DNA of 64,000 nucleotides from Shinella sp. XGS7 (GCF_020535565.1 NZ_CP084758.1:4539001-4603000); one strand, 5' to 3'. Shown: positions 20,562 through 30,664, counted from the stretch's first letter. Notes: a model not told the origin generated them from the letters alone. A program made the numbers and translations.

Positions 20562-22798
20562 CAGAGCTTGTACTCCAGCATGGCGCCCCACCAGGTGCGG
20601 CCCTGGCGCTCGGTGGCGGTGTAGTCACCTGTGGCCAGCAGGGTGCGCGACTGGCTGTCCAGCGGCGCGAAGTTATTGGCCATCAGGCGCAGCGAGGCCT
20701 GCTTGCTCAGCACCAGCTGGGCAAAGAGGTCCAGCGAGCGCGCTCGGCCCTGCTCCAGCCACTGGGTCTCGCTCTGGCGCGTGGTGTAGCCCGGCGTGAA
20801 GCCCAGATTGCCGCCCATCACCACCGGCACCGGCAGGCTGCTGAAGCGGTAGTCCAGGCCCATATTGGCGGACCAGGGCTGCTGGCTGTCCAGGCGGTTG
20901 TCCGGCCCCGGCAGCGTCTTGACGCGCGAGTGGTAGTAGTTGAAGGAACCGCGCAGATTCAGGGCCAGGCGCGGATCGAAGAACGCGGGCATCAGCTCGC
21001 CGGCCCGGCCCTTGAGCTCCAGCTCCAGACCGCTGGTGCTGGCGCCGGACAGGTTCACCGGCGTGGACACCCAGCGCTGCACCGGCGACCAGTCCACCTC
21101 GCGCAGCACCACGCGGTTGCGGATCAGGTCCTTGATCTCGCGGTGGAACAGGCCCACGCTGACCATGCCGCCGCCCGCCAGGTATTTCTCGAAGGCCAGG
21201 TCCAGGCCCGTGGCCAGCTCGGGCTTGAGCCGGGGGTTGCCCACGCGATCGGGCGAGATTTCCTCATTGCCCTGGCTCAGGTCCAGGTAGTTGCTGTTGA
21301 TCGCGGGCCGGCCCAGCAGGGCGCTGAGCTCGGGCGCCTTGTAGCTGCGGGTGAGGCTGGCACGGATCAGGTCGCGGCCCTTGGCATCGAGCTTGTAGTT
21401 GAGATGCCACATGGGCGTGAGCACCTGGCTCACATTGCGCTGCGCCAGATCCTGGCCCTGGCTGCGGGTCACGATGCGCTCATTGCGCAGGCCCAGATAG
21501 GTGGACCACTGGGGGCTGAGCTCCCACTCGTCCTGGATGAAGAGGGCCTGGCGCTGCACCCGCGCGCCGAAATTCTGACCGTCAAAGCTGGGCAGCTGAG
21601 GCTGGAGCTCAGCCTGACCCGGCAGCTTCACCAGCACGCTGCGCGTCTCGTCGCGGCGGCGCGCCTCCAGCTCCCAGCCCAGGGTCAGGCTGTGGGCATC
21701 GCCCAGCAGCTGGCTGTACTTGCCGCCCTGGGTGATGCTGCGGTCGCGGTTGTCGCCCTGGCTTGCGCGGTAGACGCCGCCGTCGCGAAAGGCCCGGGTG
21801 TCGAAGTCGCCATGCGAGCGCTGCCCGCCCAGCTTGAGCTCCAGCTTCTGGCTGTCGCTGAGCTGGTTCTGGTAGTTCGCGTTGAAGCGCAGGGTGCGGA
21901 AAGCGCCGCTGCCCTCGTTGGGATCTTCCAGGCGCGGCTGACCGGCCAGGATCTCGTTCTGATAGCGGGTCTTGTTGTTCCAGCGGCCGTCCTGGGCAAA
22001 GGCCTGCAGGGCCAGGGACTGCTGGTCATCGATCTTCCAGTTCAGGCGCGGGCTGCTGTTCACGCCGCGGCCCCAGAAGGGCTGGCTGCCCTGCTGCACC
22101 ACCAGCGCGCTGACGCCATCCAGGCCGGGTGCGCGCTTCTCGGTGCGCGTCTCATTGAGGCCACGCCACTGGAACAGGGACACCGGCACCGACAGCGCCA
22201 CGCCGCCCAGCACCCGCTCGCCCCAGGTGAAGCTGCCGCCCACCACCGGGCGGTCGGCGTTGTAGCCCAGACGCAGGCCCAGATCGCGCTGGCTCACGCG
22301 CGGCGCGTCCTTCAGGATGATGTTGATGGCGCCGGCCACGGCCTGGGCGCTCTGGTCGGCCGTGGGGCCCTTGGTCACCTCGATGCGCTCCACCTGCTTG
22401 GGGTCGAGCTGGTCGAACTGGAAGCCCGGCGGCGCCGGGTCGCCATTGATCAGGATCTGGGTGTAGCCCGAGCCCAGGCCACGCATGCGCGGCGCGCCGT
22501 CCTGCACATTGACGCCGGGCAGGCGCTTGAGCACATCGGCCACATTGCTGTCGCCATAGCGGTCCAGCTCCTCGCGGCCGTAGAGCTGCTTGGCCACCGG
22601 CGCGCGGCGGCGCAGATCGGTGTCGCTCTGGGCGCGCGAGTTGAGCTCCACCCGGTCCAGGCGGGCGCCAGGCTGCGGGCGCGGCGCGCCACCGTCCCCC
22701 TCCCCGCCCGGCACTTCCTGGGCATGCAGGGTCACACCAGCGCAGCCCAGCATCAGCAGGGCGCAGGCCTGGCTCAGGGGGCGGATTCGAAGCGACAA
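20561..22798 (-). CDS. TonB-dependent outer membrane receptor
   Basis: A 745-residue outer membrane receptor. A signal peptide (LSQACALLMLGCAGVTLHAQ) is followed by a plug domain with GDSNVADVLKRLPGVNVQDG, RGLGSGYTQILINGD and IERIEVTKGPTADQSAQAVAG. The rest is a 22-strand-type beta-barrel ending in MLEYKL. The start is TTG, with AAAGGAG 6 nt upstream. The ligand is not evident: no heme or siderophore genes are near, and the only coupled gene is a patatin, which could act on an imported lipid or ester. No Fur box was recognised. Confidence 0.92.
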   Translation of the reverse strand: MSLRIRPLSQACALLMLGCAGVTLHAQEVPGGEGDGGAPRPQPGARLDRVELNSRAQSDTDLRRRAPVAKQLYGREELDRYGDSNVADVLKRLPGVNVQDGAPRMRGLGSGYTQILINGDPAPPGFQFDQLDPKQVERIEVTKGPTADQSAQAVAGAINIILKDAPRVSQRDLGLRLGYNADRPVVGGSFTWGERVLGGVALSVPVSLFQWRGLNETRTEKRAPGLDGVSALVVQQGSQPFWGRGVNSSPRLNWKIDDQQSLALQAFAQDGRWNNKTRYQNEILAGQPRLEDPNEGSGAFRTLRFNANYQNQLSDSQKLELKLGGQRSHGDFDTRAFRDGGVYRASQGDNRDRSITQGGKYSQLLGDAHSLTLGWELEARRRDETRSVLVKLPGQAELQPQLPSFDGQNFGARVQRQALFIQDEWELSPQWSTYLGLRNERIVTRSQGQDLAQRNVSQVLTPMWHLNYKLDAKGRDLIRASLTRSYKAPELSALLGRPAINSNYLDLSQGNEEISPDRVGNPRLKPELATGLDLAFEKYLAGGGMVSVGLFHREIKDLIRNRVVLREVDWSPVQRWVSTPVNLSGASTSGLELELKGRAGELMPAFFDPRLALNLRGSFNYYHSRVKTLPGPDNRLDSQQPWSANMGLDYRFSSLPVPVVMGGNLGFTPGYTTRQSETQWLEQGRARSLDLFAQLVLSKQASLRLMANNFAPLDSQSRTLLATGDYTATERQGRTWWGAMLEYKL

Positions 22799-22925
22799 GA
22801 CAGTCTCCTTTGGCTTTGTACGGGGCGAAGCCTATCGGCAAACGCCCCGCTCTGCAGGCCTCATGCGACGAAGTGCTGACCGCGCGCCGCCATTAGCGGC
22901 CCGGCGGCGCGGGCCATCCGCGGCC

Positions 22926-25274
22926 TCAGCCCTTGCGGCCGCCCTGCAGCTTGGCGAAGGCCGCCGCCATGGCATTGCCCGCAGGTGCCGCGGCCGGCGC
23001 CGTGCGAGCAGCGCCCGTGCGCTCCTGACGGCCGGCGGGGCGGAAGCTGTTGTCCCCGCCCTTGCCGGCGCCAGCGCGCGGGGCCTGCGCGTCCAGCTTC
23101 ATGGTCAGGGAGATGCGCTTGCGCGCCAGGTCCACTTCCAGCACCTTGACCTTGACGATGTCGCCCGTCTTCACCACCTCGCGCGCATCGTTGACGAACT
23201 TGTTGGAGAGCTGGCTCACATGCACCAGGCCGTCCTGGTGCACGCCCAGGTCCACAAAGGCGCCGAACTGGGCCACATTGGAGACCGTACCCTCCAGCAC
23301 CATGCCTTCCTTGAGGTCCTTGAGGTCTTCCACGCCCTCGTTGAAGCGCGCCACCTGGAAGTCCGGGCGCGGATCGCGGCCCGGCTTCTCCAGCTCGGCC
23401 AGCACGTCCTTCACGGTGATGGCGCCGAACTTCTCATCGGCCAGGGCCTCGGGGCGCAGGCTGCGGATCACATCGCTCTTGCCCATCACCTCGGTGATGG
23501 GGCGGGCCACCTTGTCCAGGATGCGCTGCACCAAGGGATAGGTTTCGGGGTGCACGCCCGAGATGTCCAGGGGGTTGTCGCCATCGCGGATGCGCAGAAA
23601 GCCCGCGGCCTGCTCGAAGGTCTTGGGGCCCAGACCCGTCACATCCAGCAGCTGCTGGCGGTTGCGGAAGGCGCCGTGCGCATCGCGCCAGCGCACGATG
23701 GAGGCAGCCACCGTGCCCGAGAGACCGGAGACGCGCGCCAGCAGCGGCGCGGAGGCGGTGTTGAGATCGACGCCGACGGCGTTCACGGCGTCTTCCACCA
23801 CGGCGTCCAGCGAGCGGGAGAGCTTGCCCTGGTCGACGTCGTGCTGGTACTGGCCGACGCCGATCGACTTCGGTTCGATCTTGACGAGTTCGGCCAGCGG
23901 GTCCTGCAGGCGGCGGGCGATGGAGACGGCGCCGCGCAGCGACACGTCGAGATTGGGGAATTCGGCGGCCGCCGTTTCCGAGGCGGAATAGACCGAGGCG
24001 CCGGCCTCGCTGACCACCACCTTCTGGATCTCGGTGCCGGGCGCGAGTTGCTGGATGCGCTTGATCAGATCGGCCGCCAGCTTGTCGGTCTCGCGCGAGG
24101 CCGTGCCATTGCCGATGGCGATCAGGTTCACGCCATGCGTGGCCACCAGGCGGGCCAGGGTGTGCAGCGAGCCTTCCCAGTCCTTGCGCGGCTCGTGCGG
24201 GTAGACCGTGCTGGTGTCCAGCACACGGCCGGTATCGCTCACCACCGCCACCTTCACGCCGGTACGGATGCCCGGGTCCAGGCCCATCACCACGCGCTTG
24301 CCGGCAGGTGCTGCCAGCAGCAGGTCGCGCAGATTCTCGGCAAAGACCTTGATGGCCACCTTCTCGGCCTCGTCGCGCAGGCGGGCGAAGAGGTCGCGCT
24401 CCAGGCTCATGCTGAGCTTGACCTTCCAGGTCCAGGCGATGGTCTTGCGGATCAGGGTGTCGCCGGCGCGATTGGCGTGGCTCCAGCCCAGATGGCGGGC
24501 GATGCGGCCCTCGGCCAGGCCGGGCTGGCCGGCCACCGTTTCCTCGTCCAGCACCAGCTTGGCGTCCAGGAACTCCTGGGTGCGGCCGCGGAACACGGCC
24601 AGCGCGCGGTGCGAAGGCACGGTGCGGATGGGCTCGGCGTAGTCGAAGTAGTCGCGGAACTTGGCGATGTCAGGGTTGTTCTCGTCCTTGCCCTCGCTGA
24701 GCTTGGACTGGAACAGACCCTCGGCCCAGAGCCACTCGCGCAGCTTGCCGATCAGCACGGCGTCCTCAGCCCAGCGCTCGGAGAGCAGATCGCGCACCCC
24801 GTCCAGCACCGCGAAGCTGTCGGCAAAGCCCAGCTCGGCATTGATGAAGGCGGCGGCCTCGGCCTGCGGGTCCAGCGTGGGGTCGGCCAGGATCTGTTCG
24901 GCCAGCGGGCCGAGGCCGCGCTCGCGGGCGATTTCCGCCTTGGTGCGGCGCTTGGGCTTGTAGGGCAGATAGATGTCCTCGAGCTCGGCCTTGGTGGTGA
25001 CGGCGGCGATCTTGCCGGCCAGCTCGTCGGTCAGCTTGCCCTGCCCGGCGATCGATTCGAGGATGGAGGCGCGGCGCGCTTCCAGTTCGCGCAGATAGGT
25101 CAGCCGTTCGGAGAGCACGCGCAGCTGCGTGTCGTCGAGGCCGCCGGTCACTTCCTTGCGGTAACGCGCGATGAAGGGCACGGTCGCGCCGCCATCCAGC
25201 AGCTCCACGGCTGCATTGACCTGGGCCGGGCGAACCTTCAGTTCCTCGGCGATTTGAAGCAGGATCTTGTCCAA
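22926..25274 (-). CDS. tex: Tex family RNA-binding transcription accessory protein
   Basis: A 782-residue Tex protein that binds nucleic acid and associates with transcription. Domains: N-terminal helical region ([19 protein letters not shown]), YqgF-like domain ([18 protein letters not shown], about residues 325-345), helix-hairpin-helix modules ([17 protein letters not shown] and [17 protein letters not shown]) and a C-terminal S1 domain ([20 protein letters not shown]). The start is TTG: an in-frame TGA lies three codons upstream and no ATG intervenes. Two stretches (about 23745-24065 and 25030-25200) show CTC/GTC-rich codon use unlike the rest. Confidence 0.96.
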   Translation of the reverse strand: MDKILLQIAEELKVRPAQVNAAVELLDGGATVPFIARYRKEVTGGLDDTQLRVLSERLTYLRELEARRASILESIAGQGKLTDELAGKIAAVTTKAELEDIYLPYKPKRRTKAEIARERGLGPLAEQILADPTLDPQAEAAAFINAELGFADSFAVLDGVRDLLSERWAEDAVLIGKLREWLWAEGLFQSKLSEGKDENNPDIAKFRDYFDYAEPIRTVPSHRALAVFRGRTQEFLDAKLVLDEETVAGQPGLAEGRIARHLGWSHANRAGDTLIRKTIAWTWKVKLSMSLERDLFARLRDEAEKVAIKVFAENLRDLLLAAPAGKRVVMGLDPGIRTGVKVAVVSDTGRVLDTSTVYPHEPRKDWEGSLHTLARLVATHGVNLIAIGNGTASRETDKLAADLIKRIQQLAPGTEIQKVVVSEAGASVYSASETAAAEFPNLDVSLRGAVSIARRLQDPLAELVKIEPKSIGVGQYQHDVDQGKLSRSLDAVVEDAVNAVGVDLNTASAPLLARVSGLSGTVAASIVRWRDAHGAFRNRQQLLDVTGLGPKTFEQAAGFLRIRDGDNPLDISGVHPETYPLVQRILDKVARPITEVMGKSDVIRSLRPEALADEKFGAITVKDVLAELEKPGRDPRPDFQVARFNEGVEDLKDLKEGMVLEGTVSNVAQFGAFVDLGVHQDGLVHVSQLSNKFVNDAREVVKTGDIVKVKVLEVDLARKRISLTMKLDAQAPRAGAGKGGDNSFRPAGRQERTGAARTAPAAAPAGNAMAAAFAKLQGGRKG

Positions 25275-25364
25275 AACAGCTCAAAACCTAGACGAAACGG
25301 GAAGCGCGGGAGTGTGCCATAGCGGCCCACGCCCGCGGCGCCCGCCCGTCAGGATCGCGCTTGC

Positions 25365-25970
25365 TCAGCCCCGGCCTTGCGCGCGGCGACCTTGCCACAG
25401 GCCCAGGCCGAGCAGGCCCGCCAGCAGCAGCCCGGCCTGGGCCGGTTCCGGCACAGCGCTCACCTGCAGACGCGTGCCGAAGTCGATCGCCTGGGTCTCG
25501 CCCAGGGCATAGCCCAGACCGAGATTGAGATTGCCGGCCGGGCTGTACAGGCGCAGGGCGCTGCTGCCCGCGCTCAGCAGCTTGAACTCCAGCACACCCA
25601 GGGCCGCGCTGGCCTGGCCGGTGTTGCCCAGGCCCGGAAAGCTGGAGGCGCCAAACTCGCCGGCACCGAGGAAGGCGCTGTCATCGCTCCAGCCCTTGGC
25701 CACGCCGAAACGCTTGAACTCCAGCTGGCTGGCGTCGAAGTCCAGCTTGAAGCCGTAGAACAGCAGGGCATCGGCAGGATCACGGCCCGCGAAGGGCTGA
25801 TCCAGCCTGAGGTTCAGGGTGACGGTCTGGCCCTGCTGCAGCTGGGCGGGCGCTTCCAGGCGCCAGACGGCGCCCGTGAGCTCGGCCGCCGCGGCCGGCG
25901 CCACCAAGCTCAGGGCTGCGGTAAGGGCCAGGACGCCACGCAGGGGCAGGGATTTCAGGACGGGGTGCAT
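25365..25970 (-). CDS. Cohesin-like domain protein with PEP-CTERM anchor
   Basis: A 201-residue exported protein. A signal peptide (about residues 1-28, ending APAAAA) is followed by a beta-rich domain of about 140 residues. Segments VTLNLRLDQ, FKLDFDASQLEF and GVLEFKLLSAGSSALRL follow the pattern of cohesin-type beta-sandwich domains. The C-terminus has VPEP, a hydrophobic helix and a basic end (RRAQGRG), i.e. a PEP-CTERM sorting signal for an exosortase, which is not in this window. GAGG lies 7 nt before the ATG. It begins 13 nt after a phospholipase gene whose product ends in a dockerin module, so it may be that enzyme's surface receptor. Cohesin assignment is by pattern only. Confidence 0.72.
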   Translation of the reverse strand: MHPVLKSLPLRGVLALTAALSLVAPAAAAELTGAVWRLEAPAQLQQGQTVTLNLRLDQPFAGRDPADALLFYGFKLDFDASQLEFKRFGVAKGWSDDSAFLGAGEFGASSFPGLGNTGQASAALGVLEFKLLSAGSSALRLYSPAGNLNLGLGYALGETQAIDFGTRLQVSAVPEPAQAGLLLAGLLGLGLWQGRRAQGRG

Positions 25971-25983
25971 GGAGGGGCCTCGC

Positions 25984-28623
25984 TCAGGGTTGTTGTTGAC
26001 GGAAGATCTCGTACCAGCCGCGGTAGTCGGCCTGGGTGATGCAGCTGTCGGCATCGAAATTGGCCAGCGGGTTGTAGCGGGCATCGCCCACACAGGCGCC
26101 CATGGCGGCGCGCTGGGCCTCACGGTCGGCGGCGTCGATGCGGCCATCGCCATTGATGTCGCCACGCTTGAGCAGGCGCAGGTTCAGGCGGGCCGCGGCC
26201 TCCTCGTAGCCGTCATTGAGGAAGAGGCCGAAGAAGTACTCGCCCTCGGGGAAGCCGGCCAGGCTGAAGCTCTGGCTGCCCGCGGGCGCGGCCACATAGT
26301 TCCACTTCAGGGAGCCGGGGCCGCCCGGCACCATGCCCTTGCGGTAGAAGCCCAGCCAGTGCTTGCTGCCGGCCGGCAGGCCCTGCCAGCTGAGGTTCAG
26401 GCTGTCGCCAATGCGCGAGACGCTGGCCGTGGCGCTGAAGCGCACGGGCGTGACCGGCGGGGTGGGCGTCACCGCGACGGGGGGCGAATCCTTGGCCTGG
26501 GCCAGGCCGTTGAGCACGGGGTCGCTGTAGTCCAGACCCGCGCCCTCCAGATGGCCGGCCAGGCGGCGCCAGAAGCCGCCCTCGCCTTCCAGGGTGATGC
26601 CCAGGTCGTACCAGCCGCGGCTGTACTCCAGGCTGCGCATGAAGCTGCGGCTCTGGCCGGGCAGCAGCTCCACCACCAGCTCGGCACGGTCGCCATAGGC
26701 CAGGTCCACCAGCTTGAAGCGCAGGGGCTGGCTGCCGCCATTGCTGAACTGCAGGCGCACGCTGCGGCTGGCCGGCTCCTCGCGCAGGCTCACCTCGCCC
26801 TGGCGGGCGGCCGCGCCCAGGGCGCCGCTGAACTCGCGCACAAAGCCGTTCTGGCCGTGCACCTTGAGCTGGTAGCTGTCGCCGCTCCAGTTCCAGATCT
26901 CGCGCTCGATGCGCTTGCCGGGCTCCACCGTGTAATGCCAGGGGCCGTCCGTGCGCAGGGCGGAGTAGACGATGAAGGCATCGGCCGCCGTGCCGCTGTT
27001 GCCGAAGCTCAGCGCAAACTGGCGGGCGGTGCCTTGCACGGCGCCGTCCACCTCGGCGCGGTAGGGCAGCGGGCAGGCCGGGCGGGGCAGGCCGGTGCTC
27101 ACGCGCTCCTGACGCGGCAGCACCTGTACCGCGGGCGGCAGCGCGTCCTTGCTGCCCCAGTTCTTGAAATAGTCGGCGCTGCGCGGCACACCCGAGGGCC
27201 AGGTCTTGTTGGGCTCGGCGAAGTTGAAGACGCTCATCAGATCGCCGCAGACGGCACGGCGCCAGGGCGAGATGGCGGCGCACTGCACGGCCGCGCGCGG
27301 CAGGCCCTTGCCCTGCACCAGCCATTCCTCCAGGAAGCGGATCAGGGATGTGTGGTCGAAGAGCTGGGAGTTGACCCGGCCGCCCTTGCTCCAGGGCGAG
27401 ATCACCAGGGTGGGCACGCGCGGGCCCAGGCCTATGGGCTCGCTGCCGTTGTAGACCTCGCCCTGCAGGCTGTTGGCCACGGTGCTGCGGCCTCGGTCGG
27501 CATTGAGCGGCGGCATGTTCGAGGGCATGTGGTCGAAGAAGCCGTCGTTCTCGTCATAGGTGATGATGAGCACGGTCTTGGCCCAGACCTCGGGCTGGTC
27601 CACCAGAGCCGCCAGCAGGCGGGCGCTGAAGTTCTCACCCGCATTGGGCGTGGGCGAGGGATGCTCGCAGTACTCAGTGGGCGCGCAGATCCAGGACACC
27701 GCCGGCAGCCTGCCGGCGCGCACATCGGCGGCAAAGTCATCGATCAGCCACTGGCCCGTGGTGCTGGCGGCATTGCCCGCGTTCGAGCCCGGCGCCATGG
27801 CGCGGCACTTCTTGTACAGCGGCGAGTCCGGCGTGAGCTTGCGGCCCGAGGCGTCGACGCGGAAGTTCTTGAAGTACTGCAGGTAGTTGTCGCCGTAGTT
27901 GTCCCACTCCTGGTAGACCTTCCAGCTCACGCCCTGCGCCTCCAGCACCTCGGCATAGCTCTGCCAGCTGATGCCCTGGGCGGCTGGGTTGTCGTTGGCG
28001 ATGTCGGCGTTGTAGACGCCGTTGGTCACGTTGTAGAGCCGGCTGTCCGGGATGCCCGTGACATGGCCGCCGCTGTGCCCGCTCAGGGCGTAGAAACGGT
28101 TGGGGTCGGTGGGGCCGAAGATGGAGCAGTGGTAGGCGTCGCAGGTGGTGAAGGCGTCGGCCAGGGCGTAGTAGAAGGGCAGGTCGCCGCGGTCGAAATA
28201 GCCCATGCAGCGCGGGCTCTTCTTGGGCACCCAGGCATTCCAGTCCTTCCAGGCCGCCTCCGTGCCCTTCCAGGAATGGTCCAGGCCCACGCGCAGCGCA
28301 TTGGTCGTGCGCACATCGTAGTGATAGGGCAGCACATGGGCCGCGCCGCTGGGCTGGTACCAGACCGGCTTGCCCGAAGGCAGGGTGATGGCGCGCGGAT
28401 CGCTGAAGCCGCGCACCCCGGCCAGGCTGCCGAAGTAATGGTCGAAGGAGCGGTTCTCCTGCATCAGGAAGACCACATGCTCGATATCGCCGGGGCCGCC
28501 GCTGAGCTGCCGGGCCGGGGTGGCCAGGGCGCGCGCAATGGTCTTGGCGAAGCTGGGGGCGCTGGCCAGGCCGAGCGCACTGGCGGCCATGAAGCCGCGG
28601 CGGGAGGGATGCTGATTGCTCAT
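25984..28623 (-). CDS. Tat-exported phospholipase C (phosphoesterase family) with C-terminal dockerin
   Basis: An 879-residue protein. The twin-arginine signal (SRRGFMAASALGLASAP) leads to a phosphoesterase domain with IEHVVFLMQENRSFDHYFG at about 47-65, the start typical of phosphocholine-specific phospholipase C. Further motifs are LSGHSGGHVTG, SWICAPTEYCEHPS and ITYDENDGFFDH. DUF756-like beta domains follow (about 500-700). Residues 821-879 form an apparent type I dockerin: DINGDGRIDAADRE and a second Ca-binding-like loop DADSCITQADYRGW. Ordinary family members are about 700 residues and lack this. The start at 28623 is the ATG just before the Tat motif. The following gene encodes a cohesin-like PEP-CTERM protein. 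Confidence 0.88.
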   Translation of the reverse strand: MSNQHPSRRGFMAASALGLASAPSFAKTIARALATPARQLSGGPGDIEHVVFLMQENRSFDHYFGSLAGVRGFSDPRAITLPSGKPVWYQPSGAAHVLPYHYDVRTTNALRVGLDHSWKGTEAAWKDWNAWVPKKSPRCMGYFDRGDLPFYYALADAFTTCDAYHCSIFGPTDPNRFYALSGHSGGHVTGIPDSRLYNVTNGVYNADIANDNPAAQGISWQSYAEVLEAQGVSWKVYQEWDNYGDNYLQYFKNFRVDASGRKLTPDSPLYKKCRAMAPGSNAGNAASTTGQWLIDDFAADVRAGRLPAVSWICAPTEYCEHPSPTPNAGENFSARLLAALVDQPEVWAKTVLIITYDENDGFFDHMPSNMPPLNADRGRSTVANSLQGEVYNGSEPIGLGPRVPTLVISPWSKGGRVNSQLFDHTSLIRFLEEWLVQGKGLPRAAVQCAAISPWRRAVCGDLMSVFNFAEPNKTWPSGVPRSADYFKNWGSKDALPPAVQVLPRQERVSTGLPRPACPLPYRAEVDGAVQGTARQFALSFGNSGTAADAFIVYSALRTDGPWHYTVEPGKRIEREIWNWSGDSYQLKVHGQNGFVREFSGALGAAARQGEVSLREEPASRSVRLQFSNGGSQPLRFKLVDLAYGDRAELVVELLPGQSRSFMRSLEYSRGWYDLGITLEGEGGFWRRLAGHLEGAGLDYSDPVLNGLAQAKDSPPVAVTPTPPVTPVRFSATASVSRIGDSLNLSWQGLPAGSKHWLGFYRKGMVPGGPGSLKWNYVAAPAGSQSFSLAGFPEGEYFFGLFLNDGYEEAAARLNLRLLKRGDINGDGRIDAADREAQRAAMGACVGDARYNPLANFDADSCITQADYRGWYEIFRQQQP

Positions 28624-28810
28624 GGCGCTTGCCGCAGCGGAGAAGGCCAACCGGGACCACCGCCTGGGCTGCAGTGAAGAAAAGCCGCGGATTCTGGGCA
28701 GGCTCCATGTCTGCCCCGCGACAGCACAGCAGGCCGTTCGGACTAGATGAGCCGCGCGCTCATGCCCTAGCATGGGCGTTCAGATCCACTCGCTTCGAAA
28801 GCCGCACCCG

Positions 28811-29251
28811 ATGATCGCCATCCGCCCCATGACCCCGGAAGACTACGACGCCGTGCTGCAGCTGATGGCCGATACCCCGGGTGTCACCGTGCGCGATGCG
28901 GACTCAGCGGAAGCCACGGCCCGCTATCTGGCGCGCAATCCGGGTCTGAGCTTTGTAGCCCAGGGCTCGGAGGGCGGCCGCCTGCTGGGCTGCATCATGA
29001 GCGGCCACGACGGCCGGCGCGGCTATCTGCAGCATCTGGTGGTGCGCCCGGAACTGCGCCGCCAGGGCATCGCGAACCGCCTGGTGGAGCATTGCCTGCA
29101 GGGCCTGGCGGCCCTGGGCATCCAGAAGTCCCATGTGGACGTCTTCCGCAGCAATGAGCTGGCCCAGGCATTCTGGTCGGGCCAGGGCTGGCAGCGGCGC
29201 GACGATATCCACCGCTACTCGCTGGTGCGGGGCGGCAGCGAGAACGCCTGA
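28811..29251 (+). CDS. GNAT family N-acetyltransferase
   Basis: A 146-residue acetyl-CoA-dependent acetyltransferase. The fold is clear from MIAIRPMTPEDYDAVLQLM at the start, beta4 LQHLVVRPELRRQGIANRLV containing the CoA-binding R/QxxGxxG/A stretch, and a C-terminal DVFRSNELAQAFWSGQGW typical of RimI-like enzymes. The substrate is unknown. The ATG at 28811 is chosen because it directly precedes the first beta strand. Confidence 0.88.
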   Translation: MIAIRPMTPEDYDAVLQLMADTPGVTVRDADSAEATARYLARNPGLSFVAQGSEGGRLLGCIMSGHDGRRGYLQHLVVRPELRRQGIANRLVEHCLQGLAALGIQKSHVDVFRSNELAQAFWSGQGWQRRDDIHRYSLVRGGSENA

Positions 29252-29257
29252 GGTCTG

Positions 29258-30571
29258 TCAGCTCCGGGCGCCCGGCTGGCCGGCGCCCCGCAGCCAGGCC
29301 GCCGCCGCCGCGCCCGCCACGCGGCCGCTGGCCATGCTGGCGGTCAGCAGGTAGCCGCCGGTCGGCGCTTCCCAGTCCAGCATCTCGCCGGCGCAGAAGA
29401 GGCCGGGGCGCTCTCGCAGCATCAGGCCCTCATCAAGATCCTCGAAGCGCAGGCCACCGGCGGTGCTGATGGCTTCGGCCACCGGCCGGGCGGCGCTCAG
29501 GCGCAGGGGCAGGCGCTTGAGGCGCGCGGCCAGGCGGGCCGGGTCCAGCATCTCCTCGCGGCTGAGCAGCTCCTTGAGCAGGCCGGCCTTGAGCCCTTCG
29601 ATGCCCAGGCGGCTCTTCAGATGGCTGGAGAGCGAGCGCGAGCCGCGCGGATGCGCCACCTCGGCCGCCACCTTCTCGGCGCTGCGGCCGGGCAGCAGGT
29701 CCAGCTCGATCAGGGTCTCGCCCTGCTCGGCGATCTCCTCGCGCAGGAGGGCCGAGGCCGCGTAGATCAGCGAGCCCTCGATGCCGCCGGCCGTGATCAC
29801 GAACTCGCCCTGGCGCTCGAAGCGGCGCGGCGTGGCGCCCCGACCGGTGAAATGCAGGGCCACGGGCTTGACCGGCTGGCCGGCAAAGCGCTGGGCAAAC
29901 ACGGGGCTCCAGCCCGGCGCGTCCGCATGGGCGGCCGTGGGGCCGATATCAAAGCCGCAATTGGCGGCGCGCAGCGGCGCGATGTCCAGACCCGCCTGGG
30001 CCTGCAGCAGGGGCACCCAGGCGCCGTCCGAGCCCAGCTGGGGCCAGGAGGCGCCGCCCAGGGCCAGCACCGTGACGCCGGGGCGCACGCGCTGCTCCAC
30101 GCCATCGGCACCCTGCAGGCGCAGCGCGCCATCCTCGCTCCAGCCCAGCCAGCGCGTGCGCATATGGAAGCGCACGCCCGCGGCGCGCAGGCGTGCCAGC
30201 CAGGCCCGCAGCAGGGGCGCGGCCTTCATGTCCGTGGGAAAGACGCGGCCCGAAGTGCCGACAAAGGTGCTCACGCCCAGGCCCTCGGCCCAGGCACGCA
30301 GGGCCGGGCCGTCAAAGGTGCGCAACAGGGGTTCGATCCGGGCCGCGCGCTCGCCGAAGCGGCCGACAAAGGGCTCGAAATCTTCGGAATGCGTGAGATT
30401 GAGCCCGCCCTTGCCGGCCAGCAGGAATTTGCGGCCCACCGAGGCCATGGCATCGCAGAGATCCACCTCCACGCCCGCGGTGCGCAGGGCCTCGGCCGCC
30501 ATCAGGCCGGCCGGGCCGCCGCCGATGACGAGGGCCTGGGGAGCGGACGGAAGGGCGGCGTGGACGGACAT
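29258..30571 (-). CDS. NAD(P)/FAD-dependent oxidoreductase, HI0933/TIGR03862 type
   Basis: A flavoprotein of about 437 residues. The FAD-binding dinucleotide motif GGGPAGLMAAEAL sits at residues 17-29 and is followed by KFLLAGKGGLNLTHSED, characteristic of the HI0933/BaiN-like family. The C-terminal FAD contact region AISTAGGLRFEDLDEGLML and GLFCAGEMLDWEAPTGGY is present. The natural substrate is not established for this subfamily. An in-frame ATG at 30592 gives seven more residues; neither start has a strong ribosome binding site. It stands alone, convergent with the GNAT gene. Confidence 0.88.
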   Translation of the reverse strand: MSVHAALPSAPQALVIGGGPAGLMAAEALRTAGVEVDLCDAMASVGRKFLLAGKGGLNLTHSEDFEPFVGRFGERAARIEPLLRTFDGPALRAWAEGLGVSTFVGTSGRVFPTDMKAAPLLRAWLARLRAAGVRFHMRTRWLGWSEDGALRLQGADGVEQRVRPGVTVLALGGASWPQLGSDGAWVPLLQAQAGLDIAPLRAANCGFDIGPTAAHADAPGWSPVFAQRFAGQPVKPVALHFTGRGATPRRFERQGEFVITAGGIEGSLIYAASALLREEIAEQGETLIELDLLPGRSAEKVAAEVAHPRGSRSLSSHLKSRLGIEGLKAGLLKELLSREEMLDPARLAARLKRLPLRLSAARPVAEAISTAGGLRFEDLDEGLMLRERPGLFCAGEMLDWEAPTGGYLLTASMASGRVAGAAAAAWLRGAGQPGARS

Positions 30572-30664
30572 GGCGGGCGCTCGGAGAGGCATCGAAAGTG
30601 CGGGCGGGGCCGGCAGTGTGCCAGATCCGCCCTGCCCTGCCCGCCTGGCCTGAGCCGATGCGGC

